A DNA stretch of 62,547 nt from positions 1 to 62,547 of the forward strand of contig NZ_JAOEGB010000036.1 in NCBI RefSeq assembly GCF_025420585.1, in the 5' to 3' direction. The notes below the pieces were generated by a model, which was not told the DNA's origin, did no database searches, and saw only the letters and a list, made by a program, of their open reading frames with translations. A program made the position numbers and the translations under genes. Origin of the DNA: Planotetraspora sp. A-T 1434. GTDB taxonomy: Bacteria; Actinomycetota; Actinomycetes; Streptosporangiales; Streptosporangiaceae. Shown one piece after another: positions 51,508 to 60,672 of the stretch (its first letter is position 1; each line of letters begins with the position of its first letter).

Positions 51508-52635
51508 CTACGAGACCTTGCCGCGGGCGGCCGGGGAGAGGTTGTCGCCCCTCAGCCAGGCCGCGATCACCCGGGCGATCCTGGGCCCGGCCGCGCCGTC
51601 CCACAGCGGCGGCAGTTCGCCGCTCGGCGTCGCCGCGCCGTCCGCCAGCGCCTTGGACGCCGCCGCCGGCAGCGAGGCGGGGGTGACCAGCCGGTTCGTG
51701 CCGTGAGTGACCGTGATGGGCCGCTCGGTGTTGGGGCGGACCGTCAGGCACGGGACGCCCAGCATGGTGGTCTCCTCCTGCACGCCGCCCGAGTCCGTCA
51801 CGACCAGCGCCGCGCCGCGGACCAGGGACAGGAAGTCGACGTATCCCAGCGGGTCGACGATGCGCAGCCCGGGCCCGTCCACCAGCCCGGCCTCGGCCAG
51901 CCGCCCACGCCCGCGCGGGTGCAGCGGCACGATGATCGGCACCTGCTCGGCGACCCCGAGCACCGCGTTCACGAGCTCGCGCGCCGACTCCGGGTCGTCC
52001 ACGTTGGCCGGCCGGTGGAGCGTGGCGACGGCGTAACGGCCGGACACGCCGAGGCGCTCCTGGACCGGGGCGGGGTCGAGCTTCGGCAGCGCGGAGAAGA
52101 GGCTGTCGATCATGGGGTTGCCGACCAGGTGGACCTTCGCGGGGTCCACGCCCTCGTTCGAGAGATGGGACAGGGCCTCGGGCGAGGTGGCGAACAGCAG
52201 GTCGGAGAGGGCGTCGGTGACGACCCGGTTGACCTCCTCGGGCATCTCCCGGTCGAACGAGCGCAGGCCCGCCTCGACGTGCGCCGTCGGCACGTGGAGC
52301 TTGGCGCAGACGAGGATCGCCGCGAGCGTGGAGTTCACGTCCCCGTAGACGACCACCAGTGAGGGGTTGTGCTCCAGCACGACCTCTTCGAGGCCGGTCA
52401 GCAGGGCCGCCGTCTGCCGGGCGTGTGAGCCGGACCCGACGCCCAGGTTGGCGATCGGCTCGGGCAGGCCGAGGTCGGCGAAGAAGACGTCCGACATCAG
52501 CGCGTCGTAGTGCTGGCCGGTGTGGATGATGCCCTGACGGACCCCGAGCTCGGCCAGCCCGCTCACCACGGGGGCGGCCTTGACGAAGTTGGGCCGGGCG
52601 CCCAGCACGTGCAGGACGAGGGGGTTGTCCCTCAT
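51508..52635 (-). CDS. wecB: Non-hydrolysing UDP-N-acetylglucosamine 2-epimerase
   Basis: The 375-residue enzyme converts UDP-GlcNAc to UDP-ManNAc. Family motifs are clear: GARPNFVKAAPVV, HTGQHYDALMSD, HVEAGLRSFDREMPEE, ATLHRPANVDD, PLHPRGRG and VTDSGGVQEETTML. It is divergent from a glycosyltransferase gene at 52703, 67 bp away. With the WecC-like dehydrogenase at 54481 it provides UDP-ManNAcA, a precursor of teichuronic-type or enterobacterial-common-antigen-like polymers. Confidence 0.95.
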   Translation of the reverse strand: MRDNPLVLHVLGARPNFVKAAPVVSGLAELGVRQGIIHTGQHYDALMSDVFFADLGLPEPIANLGVGSGSHARQTAALLTGLEEVVLEHNPSLVVVYGDVNSTLAAILVCAKLHVPTAHVEAGLRSFDREMPEEVNRVVTDALSDLLFATSPEALSHLSNEGVDPAKVHLVGNPMIDSLFSALPKLDPAPVQERLGVSGRYAVATLHRPANVDDPESARELVNAVLGVAEQVPIIVPLHPRGRGRLAEAGLVDGPGLRIVDPLGYVDFLSLVRGAALVVTDSGGVQEETTMLGVPCLTVRPNTERPITVTHGTNRLVTPASLPAAASKALADGAATPSGELPPLWDGAAGPRIARVIAAWLRGDNLSPAARGKVS

Positions 52636-52702
52636 TGACCTCGCCTTTCATCTGGACGTTCAACACACTGGGGGCAAACGTTGCCTATGGTACGGTCACG
52701 CC
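52636..52702. promoter_or_regulatory. Bidirectional promoter region of the polysaccharide locus
   Basis: Only 67 bp separate the divergent wecB-like and glycosyltransferase starts, so both promoters must lie here or leaderless transcripts are used. TATGGT (52685-52690) and TACGGT (52691-52696) are possible -10 boxes for the rightward gene. No -35 is convincing. Confidence 0.35.
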
Positions 52703-54367
52703 GTGGAATCCGAGGCCAACAAGCCCTCACAGGTGTCGCCCAAGTCGGCGAAGGCCGGCTTCCGGGGGTTTCTCCGCGGGTTCGTGAAGAATCCCGTCGT
52801 CGTCTCCCGGATCTTCGTGAGCAAGGTGAAATCCGATCCCGTGCGCGTCGCGCAGGCCGCCGCCGACGCGATGCCGGCCCGGATGCGCCCCGTCGTGGGC
52901 CGCGTCGCCTGGCCGGCCGCCCGCTACGTGAGGGTGACCGCTCGCAAGATCGTCCGGCGTATGGCCGACGGGCCGCTGGAGTCGGCCAAGGTCCACTTCG
53001 AGGCCGGGCGGATGACGCAGGCCGTCAAGGTGCTGCGCCCGCACGCCAGGTGGCCGTTCATCCGCCGCAGGATCGCCTACTACGAGGGCGAGATGGCCGC
53101 CATCGGGCCCGACCCGATCCCGCCGAAGCCCAAGGTCATCATGGGCGAGCGGGTGCCCGGCCGGGTGCTCCACATGGTCACCAACGCCCTGCCGTACACG
53201 CAGGCGGGCTACACCGTCCGGACGCACCGCATTGTCACCGCCCAGCTCAGGGCGGGGCTCGACCCCCACGTCGTGACGAGCTGGGGCTGGCCGATGCTCC
53301 AGGGCCACACCGAGGCCGAGCCGTACGAGGAGATCGACGGCGTGCCCTACTACCGGCTGCTGCCGAAGGGCGACGTGCCGTTCGAGAGCCGCGGCCGGAT
53401 GATCCGCGGCGCGACGGACGTGTCCGAGCTGGTGCGCACGCTGCGGCCGCAGGTCCTGCACGCCGCCACCGACCACCGCAACGGCTCCGTCGCGCTCGCC
53501 GTGCGGGAGCGGACGAACACGCCGTTCGTGTACGAGGTGCGCGGCTTCCTGGAGGAGACCTGGACCTCCCGTGACCCCAAGCGGATCGGCAGCGAGCGCC
53601 ACCTCATGCAGCGCGAGCGCGAGGCGCACATCATGCGCGAGGCCGACGCCGTCGTCACGCTGGCCGAGACGATGGCGGCCGAGATCGTCGAGCGCGGCGT
53701 CCCCCGGGAGCGGATCTTCCTCGCGCCCAACGCGGTGGACGACTCGCTGCTCACCGCCGACTACGACGGCGCCTCCTTCCGCGAGATGTACGGCATCGCC
53801 AGGGGCGAGATCGTCGTCGGGTCGGTGTCGAGCATCGTCGGCTACGAGGGCTTCGCGACGCTGCTGAGCGCCGCCGCGCTGCTGAGGGACGGCGGGACGC
53901 CGGTCAAGGTGCTCCTCGTGGGCGACGGGGCCGAGCGGCCCGCGCTGCTCGCCCAGGTCGAACGGCTCGGCCTGAAGGACGTCGCGATCCTCCCCGGAAG
54001 GGTCGGGCCGGAGGAGGCCCTCCAGGCCCAGGCGGCGATCGACATCTTCGTCTGCCCGCGCGAGGACCTGCGGGTCTGCCGCCTCGTCACGCCGCTCAAG
54101 CCGGTCGAGGCGATGGCGCTCGGCAAGCCGGTCGTGCTCAGCGACCTGCCCGCGCTGTCGGAGCTGGTGGGGGCGGAGGGAGCCGGGTTGCTGGTGCCGC
54201 CGGGCGACCCGTCCGCGCTCGCCAAGGCCCTGGCGGCGCTGCGCGACGACCCCGAGCGGCGGCGGACCATGGGCGAGGCCGGGAAGGCCGAGGTCGCGGC
54301 CCACCGGACGTGGAGCAGCCTGGCCCGGACCTATCGAGCGATTTACCAATCGCTGACCGATGCCTGA
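52703..54367 (+). CDS. Glycosyltransferase family 4-type protein
   Basis: The 554 residues start at GTG 52703. The first about 150 residues are basic and helical (KSAKAGFRGFLRGFVKNPVV). A GT-B fold follows with VLHMVTNALPYTQAGYTVRT and FVYEVRGFLEETWTSRD, and the donor-binding half has LVGDGAERPALLAQVERLGL, DIFVCPREDLRVCRLVTPLK and EAMALGKPVVLSDLPALSEL. It is a retaining-type transferase that adds a sugar to a growing polymer. It is the first of a rightward operon with the WecC-like dehydrogenase and a further glycosyltransferase. Confidence 0.9.
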   Translation: MESEANKPSQVSPKSAKAGFRGFLRGFVKNPVVVSRIFVSKVKSDPVRVAQAAADAMPARMRPVVGRVAWPAARYVRVTARKIVRRMADGPLESAKVHFEAGRMTQAVKVLRPHARWPFIRRRIAYYEGEMAAIGPDPIPPKPKVIMGERVPGRVLHMVTNALPYTQAGYTVRTHRIVTAQLRAGLDPHVVTSWGWPMLQGHTEAEPYEEIDGVPYYRLLPKGDVPFESRGRMIRGATDVSELVRTLRPQVLHAATDHRNGSVALAVRERTNTPFVYEVRGFLEETWTSRDPKRIGSERHLMQREREAHIMREADAVVTLAETMAAEIVERGVPRERIFLAPNAVDDSLLTADYDGASFREMYGIARGEIVVGSVSSIVGYEGFATLLSAAALLRDGGTPVKVLLVGDGAERPALLAQVERLGLKDVAILPGRVGPEEALQAQAAIDIFVCPREDLRVCRLVTPLKPVEAMALGKPVVLSDLPALSELVGAEGAGLLVPPGDPSALAKALAALRDDPERRRTMGEAGKAEVAAHRTWSSLARTYRAIYQSLTDA

Positions 54368-54480
54368 TAAACACCAGAACGACGGATGTGGCACATCAGG
54401 CATCCTTGGTGCCGACTTGAGATAGCCTTTGCCACCATGAAGTGTTGTTTCCGCCCCGACGTTTCCCGCCAGGTGCAATC

Positions 54481-55743
54481 GTGACAGCCTTCGATCTCAC
54501 GATCATCGGGCTGGGATACGTGGGCATGCCGCTGGCCAAGGAGGCCACGGCGGCCGGCCTGCGGGTGGCCGGCCTGGACGTGGACCCCCGCAAGGTCGAC
54601 GCGCTCAACGCCGGCCGGTCCTACATCGACGACCTGACCGACGCGGATCTCGACGCGATGCTCGCGGGCGGCTTCACCGCCACGCTCGACGCCTCCGTCC
54701 TCGCCCGCTCGGGCACCATCGTCATCTGCGTGCCGACGCCGCTGGACGACGACCACCGGCCGGACCTGTCCGCCGTCGAGGGCGCGACCAGGACCGTCGC
54801 CGAGCACCTCCAGGCGGGCACGCTCGTCGTGCTGGAGTCCACCACGTGGCCCGGCACCACCGACGAGGTCGCGCGGCCCATCCTGGAGAAGTCCGGGCTG
54901 GTCGCGGGAACCGACTTCCACCTGGCGTTCTCGCCGGAGCGGATCGACCCCGGCAACTCGAAATTCGGCCTGAGCAACACTCCCAAGGTCGTCGGCGGCT
55001 ACACGACGGCGTGCAAGGAGCGGGCGTCTGCCTTCTACTCACAGTTCGTCGAGCGGGTCGTGCCCGTGAGCGGCACCCGTGAGGCCGAGATGGCCAAGCT
55101 GCTGGAGAACACCTACCGCCACGTCAACATCGCGCTCGTCAACGAGATGGCGATCTTCTGCGACGAGCTGGGCGTGAACCTGTGGGAGGCCATCGAGGCG
55201 GCCTCCACCAAGCCGTTCGGCTTCCAGAAGTTCCTCCCCGGCCCGGGAGTGGGCGGTCACTGCATCCCGGTCGACCCGTCGTACCTGTCGTACACGGTCC
55301 GCAAGCTCGGCTACCCGTTCCGGTTCGTCGAGCTGGCCCAGGAGATCAACGAGCGGATGCCGTCCTACGTGGTCGCCCGCGTGCAGCGGCTGCTCAACCG
55401 GGCCCGCAAGCCGGTGAACGGCTCCCGCGTGCTGCTGCTCGGCGTGACCTACAAGCCGGACATCGCCGACGAGCGCGAGACGCCCGCGATCCCGGTCGCC
55501 GAGGCGCTCCTGGAGCTCGGCGCGGAGCTGGTCTTCTGCGACCCCTACGTGAAGGAATGGTCGGTCGAGGGCACGGCGGTCCCCCGCGAGGAGGATCTCG
55601 CCACGGCCGTCGCGGACGCCGACGTGACCGTGCTGCTCCAGCAGCACTCGGCATTCGATCTCGACGTGGTGGAGGACCGGGCGCGGCTCGTGCTGGACAC
55701 TCGGGGCGTTCTCTCCCCGAGCGATCGCGTCGAGCGGCTGTAG
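54481..55743 (+). CDS. wecC: UDP-N-acetyl-D-mannosamine dehydrogenase-like nucleotide-sugar dehydrogenase
   Basis: This 420-residue enzyme starts at GTG 54481. It has the NAD-binding motif LTIIGLGYVGMPLAKEA, VICVPTPLDDDHRPDLS, FSPERIDPGNS, a lysine-containing stretch (EAEMAKLLENTYRHVNIALV) and the catalytic cysteine in GVGGHCIPVDPSYLS. Length and motifs fit UDP-ManNAc/UDP-glucose-6-dehydrogenase relatives. The presence of a WecB-like gene in the locus makes UDP-ManNAc the likely substrate, giving UDP-ManNAcA. The following glycosyltransferase starts 13 bp after the stop. Confidence 0.9.
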   Translation: MTAFDLTIIGLGYVGMPLAKEATAAGLRVAGLDVDPRKVDALNAGRSYIDDLTDADLDAMLAGGFTATLDASVLARSGTIVICVPTPLDDDHRPDLSAVEGATRTVAEHLQAGTLVVLESTTWPGTTDEVARPILEKSGLVAGTDFHLAFSPERIDPGNSKFGLSNTPKVVGGYTTACKERASAFYSQFVERVVPVSGTREAEMAKLLENTYRHVNIALVNEMAIFCDELGVNLWEAIEAASTKPFGFQKFLPGPGVGGHCIPVDPSYLSYTVRKLGYPFRFVELAQEINERMPSYVVARVQRLLNRARKPVNGSRVLLLGVTYKPDIADERETPAIPVAEALLELGAELVFCDPYVKEWSVEGTAVPREEDLATAVADADVTVLLQQHSAFDLDVVEDRARLVLDTRGVLSPSDRVERL

Positions 55744-55756
55744 GAAGGGCCCGCGC

Positions 55757-56845
55757 GTGCACGTGCTCGTCATGACGGTGGTGCATCACCCCGAGGACGC
55801 CCGGATCCTGCACCGGCAGATCCGCGCGCTCGTCGACGCCGGACATGAGGTCACGTACGCCGCGCCGTACACCGCGCGCGGGGTCGTCCCGCGCTCCTGG
55901 GTGACCGGGGTGGACCTGCCGAGAGCGGCCGAGCGGCGCCGGTTCGCCGCCGTCCGGGCCGCGCGCCGGCTCTTCAAGAGCATGCGCGGCAAGGTGGACC
56001 TGGCGCTCATCCACGACCCCGAGCTGCTGCTCGCGGTGGCCGGGGTGCGCAAGCGCCCGCCCGTCGTGTGGGACGTCCACGAGGACACCCCGGCGACGCT
56101 CTCGCTCAAGCCGTGGCTGCCCTCGTTCCTCCGGCCGCCGATGCGGTTCCTCGCGCGGCTCCTGGAGGGCACGGCGGAGCGCCACCTGCACCTGCTGCTC
56201 GCCGAGACGGCCTACGCCGGGCGCTTCAAGCAGGCCCACCTGGTCGTGCCGAACGAGACGTGGGTGCCCGACAGCGTCAGCCCGCCCGGCGACGACCGCG
56301 TGGTCTACCTCGGCTGGCTGTCGGAGGCCAGAGGAGTCCAGGAGGCCATCGAGGTGGCCCGGCTGCTCCAGCCCCACCGGGTGGCCGTCGAGCTGATCGG
56401 GTACGCCGACCCGCAGACCCGCCCCATCCTCAACGACGCGGTCGAGCAGGGCGTCCTGGAGTGGCGTGACTTCATGCCGAACGACGAGGCGCTCAAGCGG
56501 CTCGACGGGGCGCTCGCGGGGCTGTCCCTTCTCCACGACGAGCCCAACTACCGCCACTCCATGCCGACCAAGATCGTCGAGTACATGGCCCACGGCATCC
56601 CGGTGATCACGACCCCGTCACCGCGGGCCGTCGAGCTCGTGGAGCGTTACCAGTGCGGAGTGGTGGTCCCCTGGCAGGACGCCGAGGCCGTGGCGAGGGC
56701 GGTCCTCGACCTGAGGGACAACAGCGCGGAGCGGCGAGCCACGGGCGCCCGGGGGTACGCCGCCGCGCGGGCGAACCACCACTGGCCCAACTCCGCCCGC
56801 CGGTTCGTGACACAGCTCGAGGCCTGGGCGGGCGTCAAGCACTGA
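55757..56845 (+). CDS. GT4-type glycosyltransferase
   Basis: This 362-residue protein starts at GTG 55757 with an AGGAAGG ribosome site. It has HVLVMTVVHHPEDARILHRQ, the N-domain VWDVHEDTPATLSLKPWLPS and the C-domain VYLGWLSEARGVQEAIEVAR, KIVEYMAHGIPVITTPSPRA and CGVVVPWQDAEAVARAVLDL. It is closely spaced behind the WecC-like gene, so it is probably cotranscribed and adds a sugar in the same polymer. Confidence 0.9.
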   Translation: MHVLVMTVVHHPEDARILHRQIRALVDAGHEVTYAAPYTARGVVPRSWVTGVDLPRAAERRRFAAVRAARRLFKSMRGKVDLALIHDPELLLAVAGVRKRPPVVWDVHEDTPATLSLKPWLPSFLRPPMRFLARLLEGTAERHLHLLLAETAYAGRFKQAHLVVPNETWVPDSVSPPGDDRVVYLGWLSEARGVQEAIEVARLLQPHRVAVELIGYADPQTRPILNDAVEQGVLEWRDFMPNDEALKRLDGALAGLSLLHDEPNYRHSMPTKIVEYMAHGIPVITTPSPRAVELVERYQCGVVVPWQDAEAVARAVLDLRDNSAERRATGARGYAAARANHHWPNSARRFVTQLEAWAGVKH

Positions 56846-56930
56846 CGCTCTGCACCGACCCCCGAAGCGAGCACCGACTCCCTGAACCGATCCGGATTGT
56901 CCCTCCACGACGGGCGGTAGTGTCCTGAAC

Positions 56931-58787
56931 GTGCGCTGGCTCACCTTGATCCTGGGCGTGGCCATCCTCGCGGGTGTCGCGTCCGTCGTGATCGTTCTGC
57001 GGGACGGGAAGCCCGACTCCCACACGGTCAACGCGGGACTCACCTCCCCGGCGACACCCTCGAACTCAGTGAAGTCCTCCGGGAAGCCCTCCCTGAAGCC
57101 CTCAGCGAGCGCGTTCACCGATCCGTGCGGAACGTTCGAAACGGCGGCGGCCACGCCGTACCCGGTGGGCGGCTACTTCGTCATCCCGACCTCGGACCCG
57201 TGCACCTGGCGCCGCCAGCTCCAGGCCATCCACCGGGTCGGCGGCGACACGGTCGTGCGGCTCGGCTTCGGCCTGTCCCCCCGGCAGGTGGACGCCGACG
57301 GCCGGATCCTGGAGAAGCAGGACGACAAGGACCCGCAGAAGGAGCTCAAGCCCGACGGCCGCTACGCCGTCTGCGTGGAGAACGGGCTCACGTGCGTGCA
57401 GGCGGCCGACAAGGACCTCAAGGCCGCCAACCCGGGCAACCGGATCACCTGGACGTACGTCTACCGGACCGACGAACAGTACGGCCCGGGCGTCTTCCGC
57501 TGCCCCACGATGGAGCACAAGATCGTCATTGGGACCTCGGTGTTCTACCGTCTGATCGCCCCCGAGGACGGCTCCGACGACCCGACGTGCGACTTCTCCT
57601 CCAAGGGCCGCGGCTATCACCTGATCCTGGTCTCGGCCGGGACGCAGGACAGCCTCAGCGAGCTGCTCGGCCTCGGTGACCGGTTCGGCATCAAGGTCTT
57701 CCCCGCGCTGCCCCTCGCGCCGCGCGACCCCGCCGAGACGACCCGGGCCGACCCGCGGCACGTCGGCACACTGACCACGCTGACCCGGCGGATCCTGCAG
57801 GACTACGGCGACCGCTTCAAGGGGCGGGAGTCGCTGGGCGGGGTCTACCAGCCCTTCGAGCTGCAGATCCGCGACTGGCCCGACCCGGCCAAGGTCCAGA
57901 CCCTCCAGGTGTACGAGGAGCAGCACCTCATCGTCGAGCAGGAGCTGCCGGGCAAGCCCATCCTCGTCAGCCCGTACATCGACGCCCGCCGCCGGGTCGG
58001 GTACACCTCCACACCTGCGCAGGTCGCCAAGGGCTTCAAGGCCCTGGCCAAGACCGGCGTCGGGATCATCGCGCCCCAGGACGGCCGGGGCACCGGCAAG
58101 GTCGGCCTCTTCTGGCCCAACTGGAAGAACCAGGCCGTCGACGACCGGCTCAAGCCCGTCGTGGGCGAGAGTACGTACGCCACGGCCTACTACGGCGGGA
58201 CCCGCGACTACTACCGGTTGATGTCCCAGGCCCGCCAGGAGCTGGCCCAGGAGGGGATCAACGTCCAGCTCTGGGCCAACCTGGAGGGCTTCGAGCCGTC
58301 CGGCTCCGAGCCCTGTGGCCGGCAGGGCACCCGTGGCCGGACCGACAAGCCCCGCCTGGACACCCAGGTGACCCTGGCCGGGCCGTACGTCTCGAAGATC
58401 ATCTCCTACATGTGGAGCGACTTCTTCACCTGCGGCTCGCCGTCGCTGTCGGAGGAGATCGCCGCGGACTGGGACCGTCCCATCGCCATCGAGGCCGTCC
58501 GGCAGAAGCGGCAGATCCAGGACGGCCTGGAGATCCGCGGCTACCACCTGGGCGACGCCAAGGTCACGCTGAGCTGGAACGGCGTCGAGACGCCCCGGGT
58601 GGTCGACTCCGCGACGGTCGGCTGGCACGACCCCGCGCCCATCGAGGGCCTGCCCTCCGGCACCGAGAAGATCTGGATCCCGGTCGACTGGGCGAGCGTG
58701 CCCAAGGACGTCTGGGTGCGGGTCGAGGTCACCTCCTCCGATGGCCGCAAGGCCGCGGAGCCTGTGTACTTCCACAACGTCGGGTGA
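56931..58787 (+). CDS. Secreted/membrane-anchored DUF4434 protein
   Basis: In the 618 residues from GTG 56931, the first helix (LTLILGVAILAGVASVVIVL) is an uncleaved anchor or signal. A Ser/Pro/Lys linker leads to a large extracytoplasmic TIM-barrel-like domain with CTWRRQLQAIHRVGGDTVVR, YQPFELQIRDWPDPAKVQTL, QEGINVQLWANLEGFEPSG and ISYMWSDFFTCGSPSLSEE, then a beta-sandwich end. DUF4434 belongs to a glycoside-hydrolase-like superfamily. The catalytic Glu residues are plausible (LQIRDW/LWANLEGFE), but no activity is known. Its place in the polysaccharide locus suggests processing of the polymer. Confidence 0.8.
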   Translation: MRWLTLILGVAILAGVASVVIVLRDGKPDSHTVNAGLTSPATPSNSVKSSGKPSLKPSASAFTDPCGTFETAAATPYPVGGYFVIPTSDPCTWRRQLQAIHRVGGDTVVRLGFGLSPRQVDADGRILEKQDDKDPQKELKPDGRYAVCVENGLTCVQAADKDLKAANPGNRITWTYVYRTDEQYGPGVFRCPTMEHKIVIGTSVFYRLIAPEDGSDDPTCDFSSKGRGYHLILVSAGTQDSLSELLGLGDRFGIKVFPALPLAPRDPAETTRADPRHVGTLTTLTRRILQDYGDRFKGRESLGGVYQPFELQIRDWPDPAKVQTLQVYEEQHLIVEQELPGKPILVSPYIDARRRVGYTSTPAQVAKGFKALAKTGVGIIAPQDGRGTGKVGLFWPNWKNQAVDDRLKPVVGESTYATAYYGGTRDYYRLMSQARQELAQEGINVQLWANLEGFEPSGSEPCGRQGTRGRTDKPRLDTQVTLAGPYVSKIISYMWSDFFTCGSPSLSEEIAADWDRPIAIEAVRQKRQIQDGLEIRGYHLGDAKVTLSWNGVETPRVVDSATVGWHDPAPIEGLPSGTEKIWIPVDWASVPKDVWVRVEVTSSDGRKAAEPVYFHNVG

Positions 58788-58842
58788 CCCGCCCCACCCC
58801 GAAAGGCCGAGCACCGGCCCGCCTTCCGGTAGCGTGCCAATC

Positions 58843-59499
58843 ATGATCCCGCGAATTCCGGTCAGCGTGGATCTGGTCGTGCTCACCGTCAGGGCCCAGG
58901 CGCTGAGCGCGCTGGTCTGGCGGCGTGACAGGCCGCCCTACGAGGGGCGGTGGGCGCTGTCCGGCGGCTTCATCCAGCTTGAGGAGGACCTGCCCGCCGC
59001 GGCGGCCCGTGTCCTGGCAGAGCGCGCCGGCCTCCCCGGCGCTCCCGTGCACCTGGAGCAGCTCCAGACGTACGGGTATCCCGACCGGGACCCCCGCCAG
59101 CGGGTGGTCAGCGTGGCCTATCTGGGGCTGGCCCCCGACCTGCCCGCGTCCACCGAGGCGCACATGAGCTGGCAGCCGGTCGCCTCCCTCACGGACATGG
59201 CCTTCGACCACCGGCGGATCATGCTCGACGGCGTTGAACGGGCCCGGGCCAAGCTGGAGTACACGTCGCTCGGCGCGGCCTTCTGCCCGCCGGAGTTCAC
59301 CGTGGCCGAGCTGCGCCGCGTCTACGAGATCGTCTGGGGCCGCCCGCTCGACCCCCGGAACTTCCACCGCAAGGTCACCAAGACCGAGGGCTTCCTGATG
59401 CCCACAGGACGGACGACCACGAGGGACGGCGGCCGCCCCGCCATGCTGCACCGTCGTGGCCCCGCCGTACTGCTGCATCCCCCGATGCTCCGCGTCTGA
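58843..59499 (+). CDS. NrtR-like Nudix-domain regulator with a degenerate Nudix box
   Basis: This 218-residue protein starts at ATG 58843. The Nudix half has VDLVVLTVRAQALSALVWRR and GFIQLEEDLPAAAARVLAER. The box GX5EX7REUXEEXGU appears here as G-x5-E-x7-R-V-L-A-E-R-A-G-L, so two of the box glutamates are lost. The C-terminal half is a winged-helix region (FTVAELRRVYEIVWGRPLDP, NFHRKVTKTEGFL). This is the NrtR architecture, in which the Nudix part binds an ADP-ribose-type or nucleotide-sugar ligand and the protein represses transcription. No NAD gene is adjacent here. Confidence 0.82.
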   Translation: MIPRIPVSVDLVVLTVRAQALSALVWRRDRPPYEGRWALSGGFIQLEEDLPAAAARVLAERAGLPGAPVHLEQLQTYGYPDRDPRQRVVSVAYLGLAPDLPASTEAHMSWQPVASLTDMAFDHRRIMLDGVERARAKLEYTSLGAAFCPPEFTVAELRRVYEIVWGRPLDPRNFHRKVTKTEGFLMPTGRTTTRDGGRPAMLHRRGPAVLLHPPMLRV

Positions 59500-59521
59500 G
59501 CCGCGGGCTCCTCTTCCACCT

Positions 59522-59538
59522 TGTCATGCACGCTCCCG
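59522..59538 (+). repeat. Weak copy of the TGATCATG-type repeat after the NrtR-like gene
   Basis: TGTCATGCACGCTCCCG at 59522-59538 resembles positions 4-20 of the repeat (TCATGCACRGGTTCCCG) and lies 22 bp after the stop of the NrtR-like gene. It is a single, imperfect copy and may be coincidence. Confidence 0.2.
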
Positions 59539-59568
59539 AGCGTGATCTATGCCGATATATTCCTGCTC

Positions 59569-60672
59569 ATGTTGGATTCGGCCCCCCGCGTTTCCGAACC
59601 GCCGGTCAAGGTGCCTGACTCGCGACGGCTGCGAGTTCTCGACCTGCTCCGGTTCTGCGCGGCGCTCGCGGTGGTGCTCTTCCATTACGGAGAGACGCGG
59701 GCCTGGGGCAGCACGCACGCCTTTCCCGCGCTGAGCGCGGTCACCATGTTCGGCGTGTACGGCGTGCGGCTGTTCTTCATCATCAGCGGGTTCGTGATCC
59801 TGATGAGCGCGTGGGGGCGCGGCCCGGGCGAGTTCGCCTCCTCGCGGATCGCGCGGCTCTATCCGGCGTACTGGGCCAGTGTGATCACCCTGGGCGCGCT
59901 CGCGGTCGGCGGCCTCATCACCGACCACCGGCCCACCTTCAGTGAGTTGCTCGCCAACCTGACCATGCTGCAACACGGACTGCGGATCCGCGACCTGGAG
60001 ATCGTCTACTGGACGCTCTGGCCGGAGCTGGTCTTCTACGTCGTCATCACCTGCTTCGCCGCGATCGGCATCACCTACCGCCGCTGCCTCGCGTTCCTCG
60101 GTGGCTGGCTGTTCCTCCTGGTCATCGCCGAGCGGGTCAACGCGGACCTGATCCAGGCGGTGGTCATCCCGTTCAGCGCGCCGTACTTCATCGCGGGTAT
60201 GGCCCTGTTCCTGATCCACCGATTCGGGGGGTCGGTCTTCCCCTGGCTGTTCGTGGGCGTCGGCTGGGTGCTGGGCGTCATTCAGGCGCTGAAGGACAAC
60301 CCCACCGCCGTGCAGCGGTTCGGCGACGCGCTCGGGTCGGCCCTCGTGGTCGGGGTCGTCTCCCTCATCTTCCTCGTCATGATCCTGGTGGCGCTCGGCA
60401 CGCTCGACTGGGTCGACTGGCGATGGCTGACCACGGTCGGGGCGCTGACGTACCCGCTGTACCTGTTCCACCACCACGTCGGGTTCCTGCTCATCGGCTG
60501 GCTGCGGGGCCCCCTGGGCAACTGGCTGGCACTCCCGGTGATCGTGCTGATCGCCCTCGGCGTCGCCTACGCGGTGCACCGGTTCGTGGAGACTCCCATG
60601 CAACCTCGGCTGCGGGCCGCGCTGGACCGCTCGCTCCGCGCGGACGGCGGCTACTTCCCCCGGGGCGGGTAG
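59569..60672 (+). CDS. Acyltransferase 3-family (OafA/YrhL-like) membrane protein
   Basis: The 367-residue enzyme starts at ATG 59569. It has RRLRVLDLLRFCAALAVVLF followed by HYGET, the catalytic-His N-terminal helix of acyltransferase 3 enzymes. ARLYPAYWASVITLGALAVG carries the conserved RxxPAYW-type motif, and about ten membrane helices follow, with LTYPLYLFHHHVGFLLIGWL near the C-terminus. It probably acetylates a sugar of the surface polymer. Its 3' end overlaps the convergent deacetylase gene by 22 bp. Confidence 0.9.
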   Translation: MLDSAPRVSEPPVKVPDSRRLRVLDLLRFCAALAVVLFHYGETRAWGSTHAFPALSAVTMFGVYGVRLFFIISGFVILMSAWGRGPGEFASSRIARLYPAYWASVITLGALAVGGLITDHRPTFSELLANLTMLQHGLRIRDLEIVYWTLWPELVFYVVITCFAAIGITYRRCLAFLGGWLFLLVIAERVNADLIQAVVIPFSAPYFIAGMALFLIHRFGGSVFPWLFVGVGWVLGVIQALKDNPTAVQRFGDALGSALVVGVVSLIFLVMILVALGTLDWVDWRWLTTVGALTYPLYLFHHHVGFLLIGWLRGPLGNWLALPVIVLIALGVAYAVHRFVETPMQPRLRAALDRSLRADGGYFPRGG

